From Loxodes magnus (Eukaryota; Ciliophora; Karyorelictea; Loxodida; Loxodidae): DNA of 64,000 bases. Below the pieces are notes generated by a model. The model was not told the origin of the DNA and ran no database searches. It worked only from the letters and a program-made list of their open reading frames with translations. A program made the translations under genes and the position numbers. The stretch lies in contig CAMPDV010000190.1 of assembly GCA_946699065.1 (NCBI GenBank), positions 1 to 64,000 on the forward strand, written 5' to 3'. Below are positions 41,461 through 54,265 of this stretch, piece by piece. The stretch's first letter is position 1. The number at the start of each line of letters is the position of its first letter.

Positions 41461-42930
41461 TTATTACTTCTCAAAGCATACTCCTTAAAACTGAAATTCT
41501 ATCTTCTTTTCTTTCTTTACTCCTTCACTTTTCAAAATACTATAACTTCTCAAAGCATACTCAATAAAACTGAAATTCTATCTTCTTTTCTTACTTTACT
41601 CCTTCACTTTTCAAAATACTATAACTTCTCAAAGCATACTCAATAAAACTGAAATTCTATCTTCTTTTCTTTCTTTACTCCTTCACTTTTCAAAATACTA
41701 TAACTTCTCAAAGCATACTCAATAAAACTGAAATTCTATCTTCTTTTCTTACTTTACTCCTTCACTTTTCAAAATGCTTATAACTTCTCAAAGCATACTC
41801 AATAAAACTGAAATTCTATCTTCTTTTCTTTCTTTACTCCTTCACTTTTCAAAATACTATAACTTCTCAAAGCATACTCAATAAAACTGAAATTCTATCT
41901 TTTTTCTTACTTTACTTCTTCACTTTTCAAAATACTATCAAACTTCTCAAAGCATACTCAATAAAACTGAAATTCTATCTTCTTTTCTTTCTTTACTCCT
42001 TCACTTTTCAAAATACTATAACTTCTCAAATCATACTCAATAAAACTGAAATTCTATCTTCTTTTCTTTCTTTACTCCTTCACTTTTCAAAATACTATAA
42101 CTTCTCAAAGCATACTCAATAAAACTGAAATTCTATCTTCTTTTATTTTCTTTTTTTTCACTTTTCAAAATACTATAACTTCTCAAAGCATACTCAATAA
42201 AACTGAAATTCTATCTTCTTTTCTTACTTTACTCCTTCACTTTTCAAAATACTATAACTTCTCAAAGCATACTCAATAAAACTGAAATTCTATCTTTTTT
42301 TCTTACTTTACTCCTTCACTTTTCAAAATACTATAACTTCTCAAAGCATACTCAATAAAACTGAAATTCTATCTTCTTTTTTTACTTTACTCCTTCACTT
42401 TTCAAAATACTATAACTTCTCAAAGCATACTCAATAAAACTGAAATTCTATCTTCTTTTCTTTCTTTACTCCTTCACTTTTCAAAATACTATAACTTCTC
42501 AAAGCATACTCAATAAAACTGAAATTATATCTTCTTTTACTTACTTTACTCCTTCACTTTTCAAAATACTATAACTTCTCAAAGCATACTCAATAAAACT
42601 GAAATTCTATCTTCTTTTCTTACTTTACTCCTTCACTTTTCAAAATACTATAACTTCTCAAAGCATACTCAATAAAACTGAAATTCTATCTTCTTTTACT
42701 TACTTTACTTCTTCACTTTTCTAAATACTTATTACTACTCAAAGCATACTCAATAAAACTGAAATTCTATCTTCTTTTACTTACTTTACTTCTTCACTTT
42801 TCAAAATACTTATTACTTCTCAAAGCATACTCCTTAAAACTGAAATTCTATCTTCTTTTCTTTCTTTACTCCTTCACTTTTCAAAATACTATAACTTCTC
42901 AAAGCATACTCCTTAAAACTGAAATTCTAT
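41461..42930 (+). repeat. A/B transitional monomers
   Basis: Three monomers carry CATACTCCTTAAAACTG (about 41,479, 42,828 and 42,906), intermediate between A CATACTCAATAAAACTG and B CATACTACTTATAACTG. Two of the three also have the B-type CTTATTACTTCTC. Related CTTATTACTACTC units lie near 39,715, 40,110, 42,728, 42,969, 43,690 and 44,247, and the one at 42,728 also has TTTTCTAAATAC. They lie in the ~5 kb before family B begins, so they may be its founders or products of exchange with it. Confidence 0.8.
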
Positions 42931-44299
42931 CTTCTTTTCTTACTTTACTCCTTCACTTTTCAAAATACTTATTACTACTCAAAGCATACTCAAAGCATAC
43001 TCAATAAAACTGAAACTCTATCTTCTTTTCTTTCTTTACTCCTTCACTTTTCAAAATACTATAACTTCTCAAATCATACTCAATAAAACTGAAATATCTT
43101 CTTTTCTTACTTTACTCCTTCACTTTTCAAAATACTATAACTTCTCAAAGCATACTCAATAAAACTGAAATTCTATCTTCTTTTCTTACTTTACTCCTTC
43201 ACTTTTCAAAATACTATAACTTCTCAAAGCATACTCAATAAAACTGAAATTCTATCTTCTTTTCTTTACTTTTTTTTTCACTTTTCAAAATACTATAACT
43301 TCTCAAAGCATACTCAATAAAACTGAAATTCTATCTTCTTTTCTTTCTTTACTCCTTCACTTTTCAAAATACTTATATCTTCTCAAAGCATACTCAATAA
43401 AACTGAAATTATATCTTCTTTTCTTACTTTACTCCTTCACTTTTCAAAATACTATATCTTCTCAAAGCATACTCAATAAAACTGAAATTCTATCTTTTTT
43501 CTTACTTTACTCCTTCACTTTTCAAAATACTATAACTTCTCAAAACATACTCAATAAAACTGAAATTATATCTTCTTTTACTTACTTTACTCCTTCACTT
43601 TTCAAAATACTTATAACTTCTCAAAGCATACTCAATAAAACTGAAATTCTATCTTCTTTTCTTTCTTTACTCCTTCACTTTTCAAAATACTTATTACTAC
43701 TCAAAGCATACTCAATAAAACTGAAATTCTATCTTCTTTTCTTTCTTTACTCCTTCACTTTTCAAAATACTATAACTTCTCAAAGCATACTCAATAAAAC
43801 TGAAATTATATCTTCTTTTCTTTCTTTACTCCTTCACTTTTCAAAATACTATAACTTCTCAAAGCATACTCAATAAAACTGAAATTCTATCTTCTTTTCT
43901 TTCTTTACTCCTTCACTTTTCAAAATACTATAACTTCTCAAAGCATACTCAATAAAACTGAAATTCTATCTTCTTTTCTTTCTTTACTCCTTCACTTTTC
44001 AAAATACTATAACTTCTCAAAGCATACTCAATAAAACTGAAATTCTATCTTCTTTTCTTTCTTTACTCCTTCACTTTTCAAAATACTATAACTTCTCAAA
44101 GCATACTCAATAAAACTGAAATTCTATCTTTTTTTACTTACTTTACTCCTTCACTTTCAAAATACTATAACTTCTCAAAGCATACTCAATAAAACTGAAA
44201 TTCTATCTTCTTTTCTTTCTTTACTCCTTCACTTTTCAAAATACTTATTACTACTCAAAGCATACTCAATAAAACTGAAATTCTATCTTCTTTTCTTTC

Positions 44300-44396
44300 T
44301 TTACTTCACTTTTCAAAATACACTCAAAGCATTCAATAAAACTGAAAAATCTTCTTTTCTTTCTTTATCACTTTTCAAAATATATCTTCTCAAAGC
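44300..44396 (+). repeat. Deleted A monomers near the A/B boundary
   Basis: Three short copies in a row: TTTACTTCAC (lost CTC or TTC), AATACACTCAAAGCATTCAATAAAAC (lost the TATAACTTC region) and CTGAAAAATC then CTTTATCAC then AAAATATATC. Full-length monomers resume on both sides. With the 12,740-12,900 patch this is the densest cluster of broken monomers in the window. Confidence 0.85.
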
Positions 44397-44913
44397 ATAC
44401 TCAATAAAACTGAAATTATATCTTCTTTTCTTTCTTTACTCCTTCACTTTTCAAAATACTATAACTTCTCAAAGCATACTCAATAAAACTGAAATTCTAT
44501 CTTCTTTTCTTTCTTTACTCCTTCACTTTTCAAAATACTATAACTTCTCAAAGCATACTCAATAAAACTGAAATTCTATCTTCTTTTCTTACTTTACTCC
44601 TTCACTTTTCAAAATACTATAACTTCTCAAAGCATACTCAATAAAACTGAAATTATATCTTCTTTTCTTACTTTACTCCTTCACTTTTCAAAATACTATA
44701 ACTTCTCAAAGCATACTCAATAAAACTGAAATTCTATCTTCTTTTCTTTCTTTACTCCTTCACTTTTCAAAATACTATAACTTCTCAAAGCATACTCAAT
44801 AAAACTGAAATTCTATCTTCTTTTCTTTCTTTACTCCTTCACTTTTCAAAATACTTATAACTTCTCAAAGCATACTCAATAAAACTGAAATTATATCTTC
44901 TTTTCTTACTTTA

Positions 44914-44925
44914 CTCCTTCACTTT
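44914..44925 (+). repeat. A-to-B switch inside a hybrid monomer
   Basis: The monomer starting at 44,887 is A-type through ACTCCTTCAC (44,913-44,922) and B-type from TTTCCTAAATAC onward. The switch keeps monomer register and orientation and adds no foreign bases. The CAC-TTT stretch common to both families fits recombination within shared sequence, but point mutation and drift cannot be excluded. The first ~260 bp of B after the switch recur 478 bp downstream. Confidence 0.88.
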
Positions 44926-45661
44926 CCTAAATACTTATTACTTCTCAAAGCATACTACTTATAACTGAAGTTATATCTTCTTTTCTTACTTTAATTCTTC
45001 ACTTTCCTAAATACTATTACTTCTCTAATCATACTACTTATAACTGAAATTCTATTTTCTTTTCCTACCTTACTTCTTCACTTTCCTAAATACTATTACT
45101 TCTCTAATCATACTACTTATAACTGAAATTCTATCTTCTTTTCTTACTTTACTTCTTCACTTTCCTAAATACTTATTACTTCTCAAAGCATACTACTTAT
45201 AACTGAAATTCTATCTTCTTTTCTTACCTTACTTCTTCACTTTCCTAAATACCTATTACTTCTCTAATCATACTACTTATAACTGAAATTCTATTTTCTT
45301 TTCCTACCTTACTTCTTCACTTTCCTAAATACTTATTACTTCTCAAAGCATACTACTTATAACTGAAATTCTATTTTCTTTTCCTACCTTACTTCTTCAC
45401 TTTCCTAAATACTTATTACTTCTCAAAGCATACTACTTATAACTGAAGTTATATCTTCTTTTCTTACTTTAATTCTTCACTTTCCTAAATACTATTACTT
45501 CTCTAATCATACTACTTATAACTGAAATTCTATTTTCTTTTCCTACCTTACTTCTTCACTTTCCTAAATACTATTACTTCTCTAATCATACTACTTATAA
45601 CTGAAATTCTATCTTCTTTTCTTACTTTACTTCTTCACTTTCCTAAATACTTATTACTTCT
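44924..45661 (+). repeat. 478-bp tandem duplication at the start of family B
   Basis: 44,924-45,183 matches 45,402-45,661 at 478 bp (six monomers). It is fixed by CTGAAGTTATATC (first G at 44,967 and 45,445), then TTTAATTC, two ACTATTACTTCTCTAATC monomers and CTATTTTC with CCTACC. The match ends where CTCAAAGC meets CTAAAAAC. The oldest visible edge of B has thus itself been amplified. Confidence 0.8.
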
Positions 45662-48600
45662 AAAAACATACTACTTATGACTGAAATTCTATCTTCTTTT
45701 CTTACTTTACTTCTTCACTTTCCTAAATACCTAGTACTTCTCTAATCATACTACTTATAACTGAAATTCTATCTTCTTTTCTTACTTTAATTCTTCACTT
45801 TCCTAAATACTTATTACTTCTAAAAACATACTACTTATGACTGAAGTTATATCTTCTTTTCTTACTTTAATTCTTCACTTTCCTAAATACTATTACTTCT
45901 CTAATCATACTACTTATAACTGAAATTCTATCTTCTTTTCCTACCTTACTTCTTCACTTTCCTAAATACTTATTACTTCTCAAAGCATACTACTTATAAC
46001 TGAAATTCTATCTTCTTTTCTTACTTTACTTCTTCACTTTTCATTATACTTAATACTTCTCTAATCATACTACTTATGACTGAAATTCTATCTTCTTTTC
46101 TTACTTTACTTCTTCACTTTCCTAAATACTTATTACTTCTAAAAACATACTACTTATGACTGAAATTCTATCTTCTTTTCTTACTTTACTTCTTCACTTT
46201 CCTAAATACCTATTACTTCTCTAATCATACTACTTATAACTGAAATTCTATCTTCTTTTCATACCTTAATTCTTCACTTTCCTAAATACTTATTACTTCT
46301 CTAATCATACTACTTATAACTGAAATTCTATCTTTTTTTCTTACCTTACTTCTTCACTTTCCCAAATACTATTACTTCTCTAATCATACTACTTATAACT
46401 GAAATTCTTTCTTCTTTTCTTACTTTACTTCTTCACTTTCCTAAATACTTATTACTTCTCAAAGCATACTACTTATAACTGAAATTCTATCTTCTTTTCT
46501 TACTTTACTTCTTCACTTTCCTAAATACCTAGTACTTCTCTAATCATACTACTTATAACTGAAATTCTATCTTCTTTTCTTACCTTACTTCTTCACTTTC
46601 CTAAATACCTAGTACTTCTCTAATCATACTACTTATAACTGAAATTCTATCTTCTTTTCATACCTTAATTCTTCACTTTCCTAAATACTTATTACTTCTC
46701 TAATCATACTACTTATGACTGAAGTTATATCTTCTTTTCTTACTTTACTTCTTCACCATTATAAATACTTATTACTTCTCAAAGCATACTACTTATAACT
46801 GAAATTCTATCTTCTTTTCTTACTTTACTTCTTCACTTTCCTAAATACCTAGTACTTCTCTAATCATACTACTTATAACTGAAATTCTATCTTCTTTTCT
46901 TACTTTACTTCTTCACTTTCCTAAATACCTAGTACTTCTCAAAGCATACTACTTATAACTGAAATTCTATCTTCTTTTCTTACTTTACTTCTTCACTTTT
47001 CATTATACTTAATACTTCTCTAATCATACTACTTATAACTGAAATTCTATCTTCTTTTCTTACTTTACTTCTTCACTTTACTAAATACTTATTACTTCTC
47101 AAAGCATACTACTTATAACTGAAATTCTATCTTCTTTTCTTACTTTACTTCTTCACTTTCCTAAATACTATTACTTCTCTAATCATACTACTTATAACTG
47201 AAATTCTATTTTCTTTTCCTACCTTACTTCTTCACTTTCCTAAATACTTATTAGTTCTCTAATCATACTACTTATAACTGAAATTCTATCTTCTTTTCTT
47301 ACTTTACTTCTTCACTTTCCTAAATACTTATTACTTCTAAAAACATACTACTTATGACTGAAGTTATATCTTCTTTTCTTACTTTAATTCTTCACTTTCC
47401 TAAATACTATTACTTCTCTAATCATACTACTTATAACTGAAATTCTATCTTCTTTTCCTACCTTACTTCTTCACTTTCCTAAATACTTATTACTTCTCAA
47501 AGCATACTACTTATAACTGAAATTCTATCTTCTTTTCTTACTTTACTTCTTCACTTTCCTAAATACTTATTACTTCTCAAAGCATACTACTTATAACTGA
47601 AATTCTATCTTCTTTTCTTACTTTACTTCTTCACTTTACTAAATACTATTACTTCTAAAAACATACTACTTATAACTGAAATTCTATCTTCTTTTCTTAC
47701 TTTACTTCTTCACTTTTCATTATACTTAATACTTCTCTAATCATACTACTTATAACTGAAATTCTATCTTCTTTTCTTACTTTACTTCTTCACTTTCCTA
47801 AATACTTATTACTTCTCTAATCATACTACTTATAACTGAAATTCTATCTTCTTTTCTTACTTTACTTCTTCACTTTCCTAAATACCTAGTACTTCTCTAA
47901 TCTTACTACTTATAACTGAAATTCTATCTTCTTTTCTTACTTTACTTCTTCACTTTCCTAAATACTTATTACTTCTCTAATCATACTACTTATAACTGAA
48001 ATTCTATCTTCTTTTCTTACTTTACTTCTTCACTTTCCTAAATACCTAGTACTTCTCTAATCATACTACTTATAACTGAAATTCTATCTTCTTTTCTTAC
48101 TTTACTTCTTCACTTTCCTAAATACTTATTACTTCTCTAATCATACTACTTATAACTGAAATTCTATCTTCTTTTCTTACTTTACTTCTTCACTTTCCTA
48201 AATACTTATTACTTCTCTAATCATACTACTTATGACTGAAATTCTATCTTCTTTTCTTACTTCACTTCTTCACTTTCCTAAATACTTATTACTTCTCAAA
48301 GCATACTACTTATAACTGAAATTCTATCTTCTTTTCTTACTTTACTTCTTCACTTTCCTAAATACCTAGTACTTCTCTAATCATACTACTTATAACTGAA
48401 ATTCTATCTTCTTTTCTTACCTTACTTCTTCACTTTTCATTATACTTAATACTTCTCTAATCATACTACTTATAACTGAAATTCTATCTTCTTTTCCTAC
48501 CTTACTTCTTCACTTTCCTAAATACTTATTACTTCTCTAATCATACTACTTATAACTGAAATTCTATCTTCTTTTCTTACTTTACTTCTTAACTTTTCAT

Positions 48601-50961
48601 TATACTTAATACTTCTCTAATCATACTACTTATAACTGAAATTCTATCTTCTTTTCTTACTTTACTTCTTCACTTTCCTAAATACTTATTACTTCTCTAA
48701 TCATACTACTTATAACTGAAATTCTATCTTCTTTTCTTACTTTACTTCTTCACTTTCCTAAATACCTAGTACTTCTCTAATCATACTACTTATAACTGAA
48801 ATTCTATCTTCTTTTCTTACTTTAATTCTTCACTTTCCTAAATACTATTACTTCTCTAATCATACTACTTATAACTGAAATTCTATCTTCTTTTCCTACC
48901 TTACTTCTTCACTTTCCTAAATACTTATTACTTCTCAAAGCATACTACTTATGACTGAAATTCTATCTTCTTTTCTTACTTTACTTCTTCACCTTTATAA
49001 ATACTTATTACTTCTCAAAGCATACTACTTATGACTGAAGTTATATCTTCTTTTCTTACTTTACTTCTTCACTTTACTAAATACTTATTACTTCTCTAAT
49101 CATACTACTTATAACTGAAATTCTATCTTCTTTTCTTACTTTACTTCTTCACTTTACTAAATACTTATTACTTCTCTAATCATACTACTTATAACTGAAG
49201 TTATATCTTCTTTTCTTACTTTACTTCTTCACTTTACTAAATACTTATTACTTCTCAAAGCATACTGATTATAACTGAAGTTATATCTTCTTTTCTTACT
49301 TTACTTCTTCACTTTCCTAAATACCTAGTACTTCTCTAATCATACTACTTATAACTGAAATTCTATCTTCTTTTCTTACTTTACTTCTTCACTTTTCATT
49401 ATACTTAATACTTCTCTAATCATACTACTTATAACTGAAATTCTATCTTCTTTTCTTACTTTACTTCTTCACTTTCCTAAATACTTATTACTTCTCTAAT
49501 CATACTACTTAAAACTGAAATTCTATCTTCTTTTCTTACTTTACTTCTTCACTTTTCATTATACTTAATACTTCTCTAATCATACTACTTATAACTGAAA
49601 TTCTATCTTCTTTTCTTACTTTACTTCTTCACTTTCCCAAATACTATTACTTCTCTAATCATACTACTTATAACTGAAATTCTATTTTCTTTTCCTACCT
49701 TACTTCTTCACTTAGCTAAATACTTATTACTTCTCAAAGCATACTACTTATAACTGAAATTCTATCTTCTTTTCTTACTTTACTTCTTCACCATTATAAA
49801 TACTTATTACTTCTCAAAGCATACTACTTATGACTGAAATTCTATCTTCTTTTCTTACTTTACTTCTTCACCATTATAAATACTTATTACTTCTCAAAGC
49901 ATACTACTTATGACTGAAATTCTATCTTCTTTTCTTACTTTACTTCTTCACCTTTATAAATACTTATTACTTCTCAAAGCATACTACTTATAACTGAAAA
50001 TCTATCTTCTTTTCATACCTTAATTCTTCACTTTCCTAAATACTTATTACTTCTCAAATCATACTACTTATAACAGAAATTCTATCTTTTTTTCTTACCT
50101 TACTTCTTCACTTTCCCAAATACTATTACTTCTCTAATCATACTACTTATAACTGAAATTCTATTTTCTTTTCCTACCTTACTTCTTCACTTTCCTAAAT
50201 ACTTATTACTTCTCAAAGCATACTACTTATAACTGAAATTCTATCTTCTTTTCTTACTTTACTTCTTCACTTTCCTAAATACCTAGTACTTCTCAAAGCA
50301 TACTACTTATAACTGAAATTCTATCTTCTTTTCTTACTTTACTTCTTCACTTTTCATTATACTTAATACTTCTCTAATCATACTACTTATAACTGAAATT
50401 CTATCTTCTTTTCTTACTTTACTTCTTCACTTTCCTAAATACTTATTATTTCTCTAATCATACTACTTATAACTGAAATTCTATCTTCTTTTCTTACTTT
50501 ACTTCTTCACTTTCCTAAATACTTATTACTTCTCTAATCATACTACTTATGACTGAAATTCTATCTTCTTTTCTTACTTCACTTCTTCACTTTCCTAAAT
50601 ACTTATTACTTCTCAAAGCATACTACTTATAACTGAAATTCTATCTTCTTTTCCTACCTTACTTCTTCACTTTCCTAAATACTTATTACTTCTCAAAGCA
50701 TACTACTTAAAACAGAAATTCTATCTTCTTTTCTTACTTTACTTCTTCACTTTCCTAAATACTTATTACTTCTCAAAGCATACTACTTATAACTGAAAAT
50801 CTATCTTCTTTTCATACCTTAATTCTTCACTTTCCTAAATACTTATTACTTCTCAAAACATACTACTTATAACTGAAATTCTATTTTCTTTTCCTACCTT
50901 ACTTCTTCACTTTTCTAAATACTTATTACTTCTCAAAGCATACTACTTATAACCGAAATTC

Positions 50962-51233
50962 TATCTTCTTTTCTTACTTTACTCCTTCACTTTTCAAAAT
51001 ACTATAACTTCTCAAAGCATACTCAATAAAACTGAAATTCTATCTTCTTTTCTTTCTTTACTCCTTCACTTTTCAAAATACTATAACTTCTCAAAGCATA
51101 CTCAATAAAACTGAAATTCTATCTTCTTTTCTTTCTTTACTCCTTCACTTTTCAAAATACTTATAACTTCTCAAAGCATACTCAATAAAACTGAAATTAT
51201 ATCTTCTTTTCTTACTTTACTCCTTCACTTTCC
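50962..51233 (+). repeat. Family A island inside family B, a copy of the A-array edge
   Basis: About 3.4 A monomers (ACTCCTTCAC, TTTTCAAAATAC, CAATAAAACT) sit in register between B monomers. Base for base by eye, 50,962-51,233 equals 44,656-44,927 at offset 6,306. This includes the unusual final GAAATTATATC monomer and the switch at CCTTCACTTTCC. The left limit is a C/A mismatch at 50,961 versus 44,655. After the right limit the flanks differ (CCCAAATACTATTAC here, CCTAAATACTTATTAC at the boundary). The upstream B monomer carries the rare AACCGAAATTC. Confidence 0.9.
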
Positions 51234-51984
51234 CAAATACTATTACTTCTCTAATCATACTACTTATAACTGAAATTCTATTTTCTTTTCCTACCTTACT
51301 TCTTCACTTTCCTAAATACTTATTACTTCTCAAAGCATACTACTTATAACTGAAATTCTATCTTCTTTTCTTACTTTACTTCTTCACTTTCCTAAATACT
51401 TATTACTTCTCTAATCATACTACTTATAACTGAAATTCTATCTTCTTTTCTTACTTTACTTCTTCACTTTCCTAAATACCTATTACTTCTCTAATCATAC
51501 TACTTATAACTGAAATTCTATCTTCTTTTCTTACTTTACTTCTTCACTTTCCTAAATACTTATTACTTCTCTAATCATACTACTTATAACTGAAATTCTA
51601 TCTTCTTTTCTTACTTTACTTCTTCACTTTCCTAAATACTTATTACTTCTAAAAACATACTACTTATGACTGAAGTTATATCTTTTTTTCTTACTTTAAT
51701 TCTTCACTTTCCTAAATACTATTACTTCTCTAATCATACTACTTATAACTGAAATTCTATCTTCTTTTCTTACTTTACTTCTTCACTTTCCTAAATACTT
51801 ATTACTTCTCAAAGCATACTACTTATAACTGAAATTCTATCTTCTTTTCTTACCTTACTTCTTCACCATTATAAATACTTATTACTTCTCAAAGCATACT
51901 ACTTATAACTGAAATTCTATCTTCTTTTCCTACCTTACTTCTTCACTTTCCTAAATACTTATTACTTCTCAAAGCATACTACTT

Positions 51985-53102
51985 AAAACAGAAATTCTAT
52001 CTTCTTTTCATACTTTACTTCTTCACTTTGCTAAATACTTATTACTTCTCAAAGCATACTACTTATAACTGAAATTCTATCTTCTTTTCTTACTTTACTT
52101 CTTCACCATTATAAATACTTATTACTTCTCAAAGCATACTACTTATGACTGAAATTCTATCTTCTTTTCTTACTTTACTTCTTCACCATTATAAATACTT
52201 ATTACTTCTCAAAGCATACTACTTATGACTGAAATTCTATCTTCTTTTCTTACTTTACTTCTTCACCTTTATAAATACTTATTACTTCTCAAAGCATACT
52301 ACTTATAACTGAAAATCTATCTTCTTTTCATACCTTAATTCTTCACTTTCCTAAATACTTATTACTTCTCTAATCATACTACTTATAACAGAAATTCTAT
52401 CTTCTTTTCTTACCTTACTTCTTCACTTTCCTAAATACTATTACTTCTCTAATCATACTATTTATAACTGAAATTCTATCTTCTTTTCCTACCTTACTTC
52501 TTCACTTTCCTAAATACTTATTACTTCTCAAAGCATACTACTTATAACTGAAATTCTATCTTCTTTTCATACTTTACTTCTTCACTTTGCTAAATACTTA
52601 TTACTTCTCAAAGCATACTACTTATAACTGAAATTCTATCTTCTTTTCTTACTTTACTTCTTCACCATTATAAATACTTATTACTTCTCAAAGCATACTA
52701 CTTATGACTGAAATTCTATCTTCTTTTCTTACTTTACTTCTTCACCATTATAAATACTTATTACTTCTCAAAGCATACTACTTATGACTGAAATTCTATC
52801 TTCTTTTCTTACTTTACTTCTTCACCTTTATAAATACTTATTACTTCTCAAAGCATACTACTTATAACTGAAAATCTATCTTCTTTTCATACCTTAATTC
52901 TTCACTTTCCTAAATACTTATTACTTCTCTAATCATACTACTTATAACAGAAATTCTATCTTCTTTTCTTACCTTACTTCTTCACTTTCCTAAATACTAT
53001 TACTTCTCTAATCATACTATTTATAACTGAAATTCTATCTTCTTTTCCTACCTTACTTCTTCACTTTCCTAAATACTTATTACTTCTCAAAGCATACTAC
53101 TT
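51985..53102 (+). repeat. 559-bp tandem duplication (seven-monomer unit) in family B
   Basis: Two units, about 51,985-52,543 and 52,544-53,102. CTTTGCTAAATAC (G at 52,030 and 52,589) and ATACTATTTATAAC (T at 52,461 and 53,020) both give 559 bp. The order in each is TTTCATACTTT with TTTGC, ACCATTATAAATAC twice, ACCTTTATAAATAC, GAAAATCTATC with CATACCTTAATTC, ATAACAGAAATTC, then CTACC. The last monomer ends CTTATAACTG rather than the CTTAAAACAG just before copy 1. Confidence 0.87.
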
Positions 53103-54265
53103 ATAACTGAAATTCTATCTTCTTTTCTTACTTTACTTCTTCACTTTACTAAATACTTATTACTTCTCAAAGCATACTACTTATAACTGAAATTCTATCT
53201 TCTTTTCTTACTTTACTTCTTCACTTTACTAAATACTTATTACTTCTCAAAGCATACTACTTATAACTGAAATTCTATCTTCTTTTCTTACTTTACTTCT
53301 TAACTTTTCATTATACTTAATACTTCTCTAATCATACTACTTATAACTGAAATTCTATCTTCTTTTCTTACTTTACTTCTTCACTTTCCTAAATACTTAT
53401 TACTTCTCTAATCATACTACTTATAACTGAAATTCTATCTTCTTTTCTTACTTTACTTCTTCACTTTCCTAAATACCTAGTACTTCTCTAATCATACTAC
53501 TTATAACTGAAATTCTATCTTCTTTTCTTACTTTAATTCTTCACTTTCCTAAATACTATTACTTCTCTAATCATACTACTTATAACTGAAATTCTATCTT
53601 CTTTTCCTACCTTACTTCTTCACTTTCCTAAATACTTATTACTTCTCAAAGCATACTACTTATGACTGAAATTCTATCTTCTTTTCTTACTTTACTTCTT
53701 CACCTTTATAAATACTTATTACTTCTCAAAGCATACTACTTATGACTGAAGTTATATCTTCTTTTCTTACTTTAATTCTTCACTTTCCTAAATACTATTA
53801 CTTCTCTAATCATACTACTTATAACTGAAATTCTATTTTCTTTTCCTACCTTACTTCTTCACTTTTCTAAATACTTATTACTTCTCAAAGCATACTACTT
53901 ATAACCGAAATTCTATCTTCTTTTCTTACTTTACTTCTTCACTTTACTAAATACTTATTACTTCTCTAATCATACTACTTATAACTGAAATTCTATCTTC
54001 TTTTCTTACTTTACTTCTTCACTTTCCTAAATACCTAGTACTTCTCAAAGCATACTACTTATAACTGAAATTCTATCTTCTTTTCCTACCTTACTTCTTC
54101 ACTTTCCTAAATACTTATTACTTCTCAAAACATACTACTTATAACTGAAATTCTATTTTCTTTTCCTACCTTACTTCTTCACTTTCCTAAATACTTATTA
54201 CTTCTCAAAGCATACTACTTATAACTGAAATTCTATCTTCTTTTCTTACTTTACTTCTTCACTTT

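Larger units (their letters stand above)
1..44925 (+). repeat. Family A satellite array (79/80-bp monomer)
   Basis: Head-to-tail tandem array of a 79-bp monomer; a typical copy is 65-143, counted from GAAATTC to the next GAAATTC. An 80-bp form has one extra T (ACTTATAAC instead of ACTATAAC). In order, the monomer holds GAAATTCTATCTTC, a pyrimidine tract, ACTCCTTCAC or ACTTCTTCAC, TTTTCAAAATAC, TATAACTTCTC, AAAGCATACTC and AATAAAACT. A typical copy has 32 T, 26 A, 19 C and only 2 G. All copies share one orientation and adjoin with no spacer. The array starts before base 1 and holds roughly 565 monomers in the window. No coding sequence or RNA gene is visible. The arrangement is typical of eukaryotic satellite DNA; I do not recognise this family and infer no specific function. 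Confidence 0.97.
34600..44925 (+). repeat. A subdomain 4: homogenised A monomers up to the A/B boundary
   Basis: CTCAAATCATAC and T-tract monomers become rare. Most copies end CTCCTTCAC, TTTTCAAAATAC and CTCAAAGCATAC. From about 37.8 kb GAAATTATATC units become regular and a four-monomer unit appears. From about 39.7 kb CTTATTACTAC and CATACTCCTTAAAACTG monomers with B-like features appear. Truncated monomers lie at about 34,611 (ACTCC joined to TATAAC), 36,783-36,840, 37,950-37,975 and 44,300-44,396. There is no gene. Confidence 0.82.
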
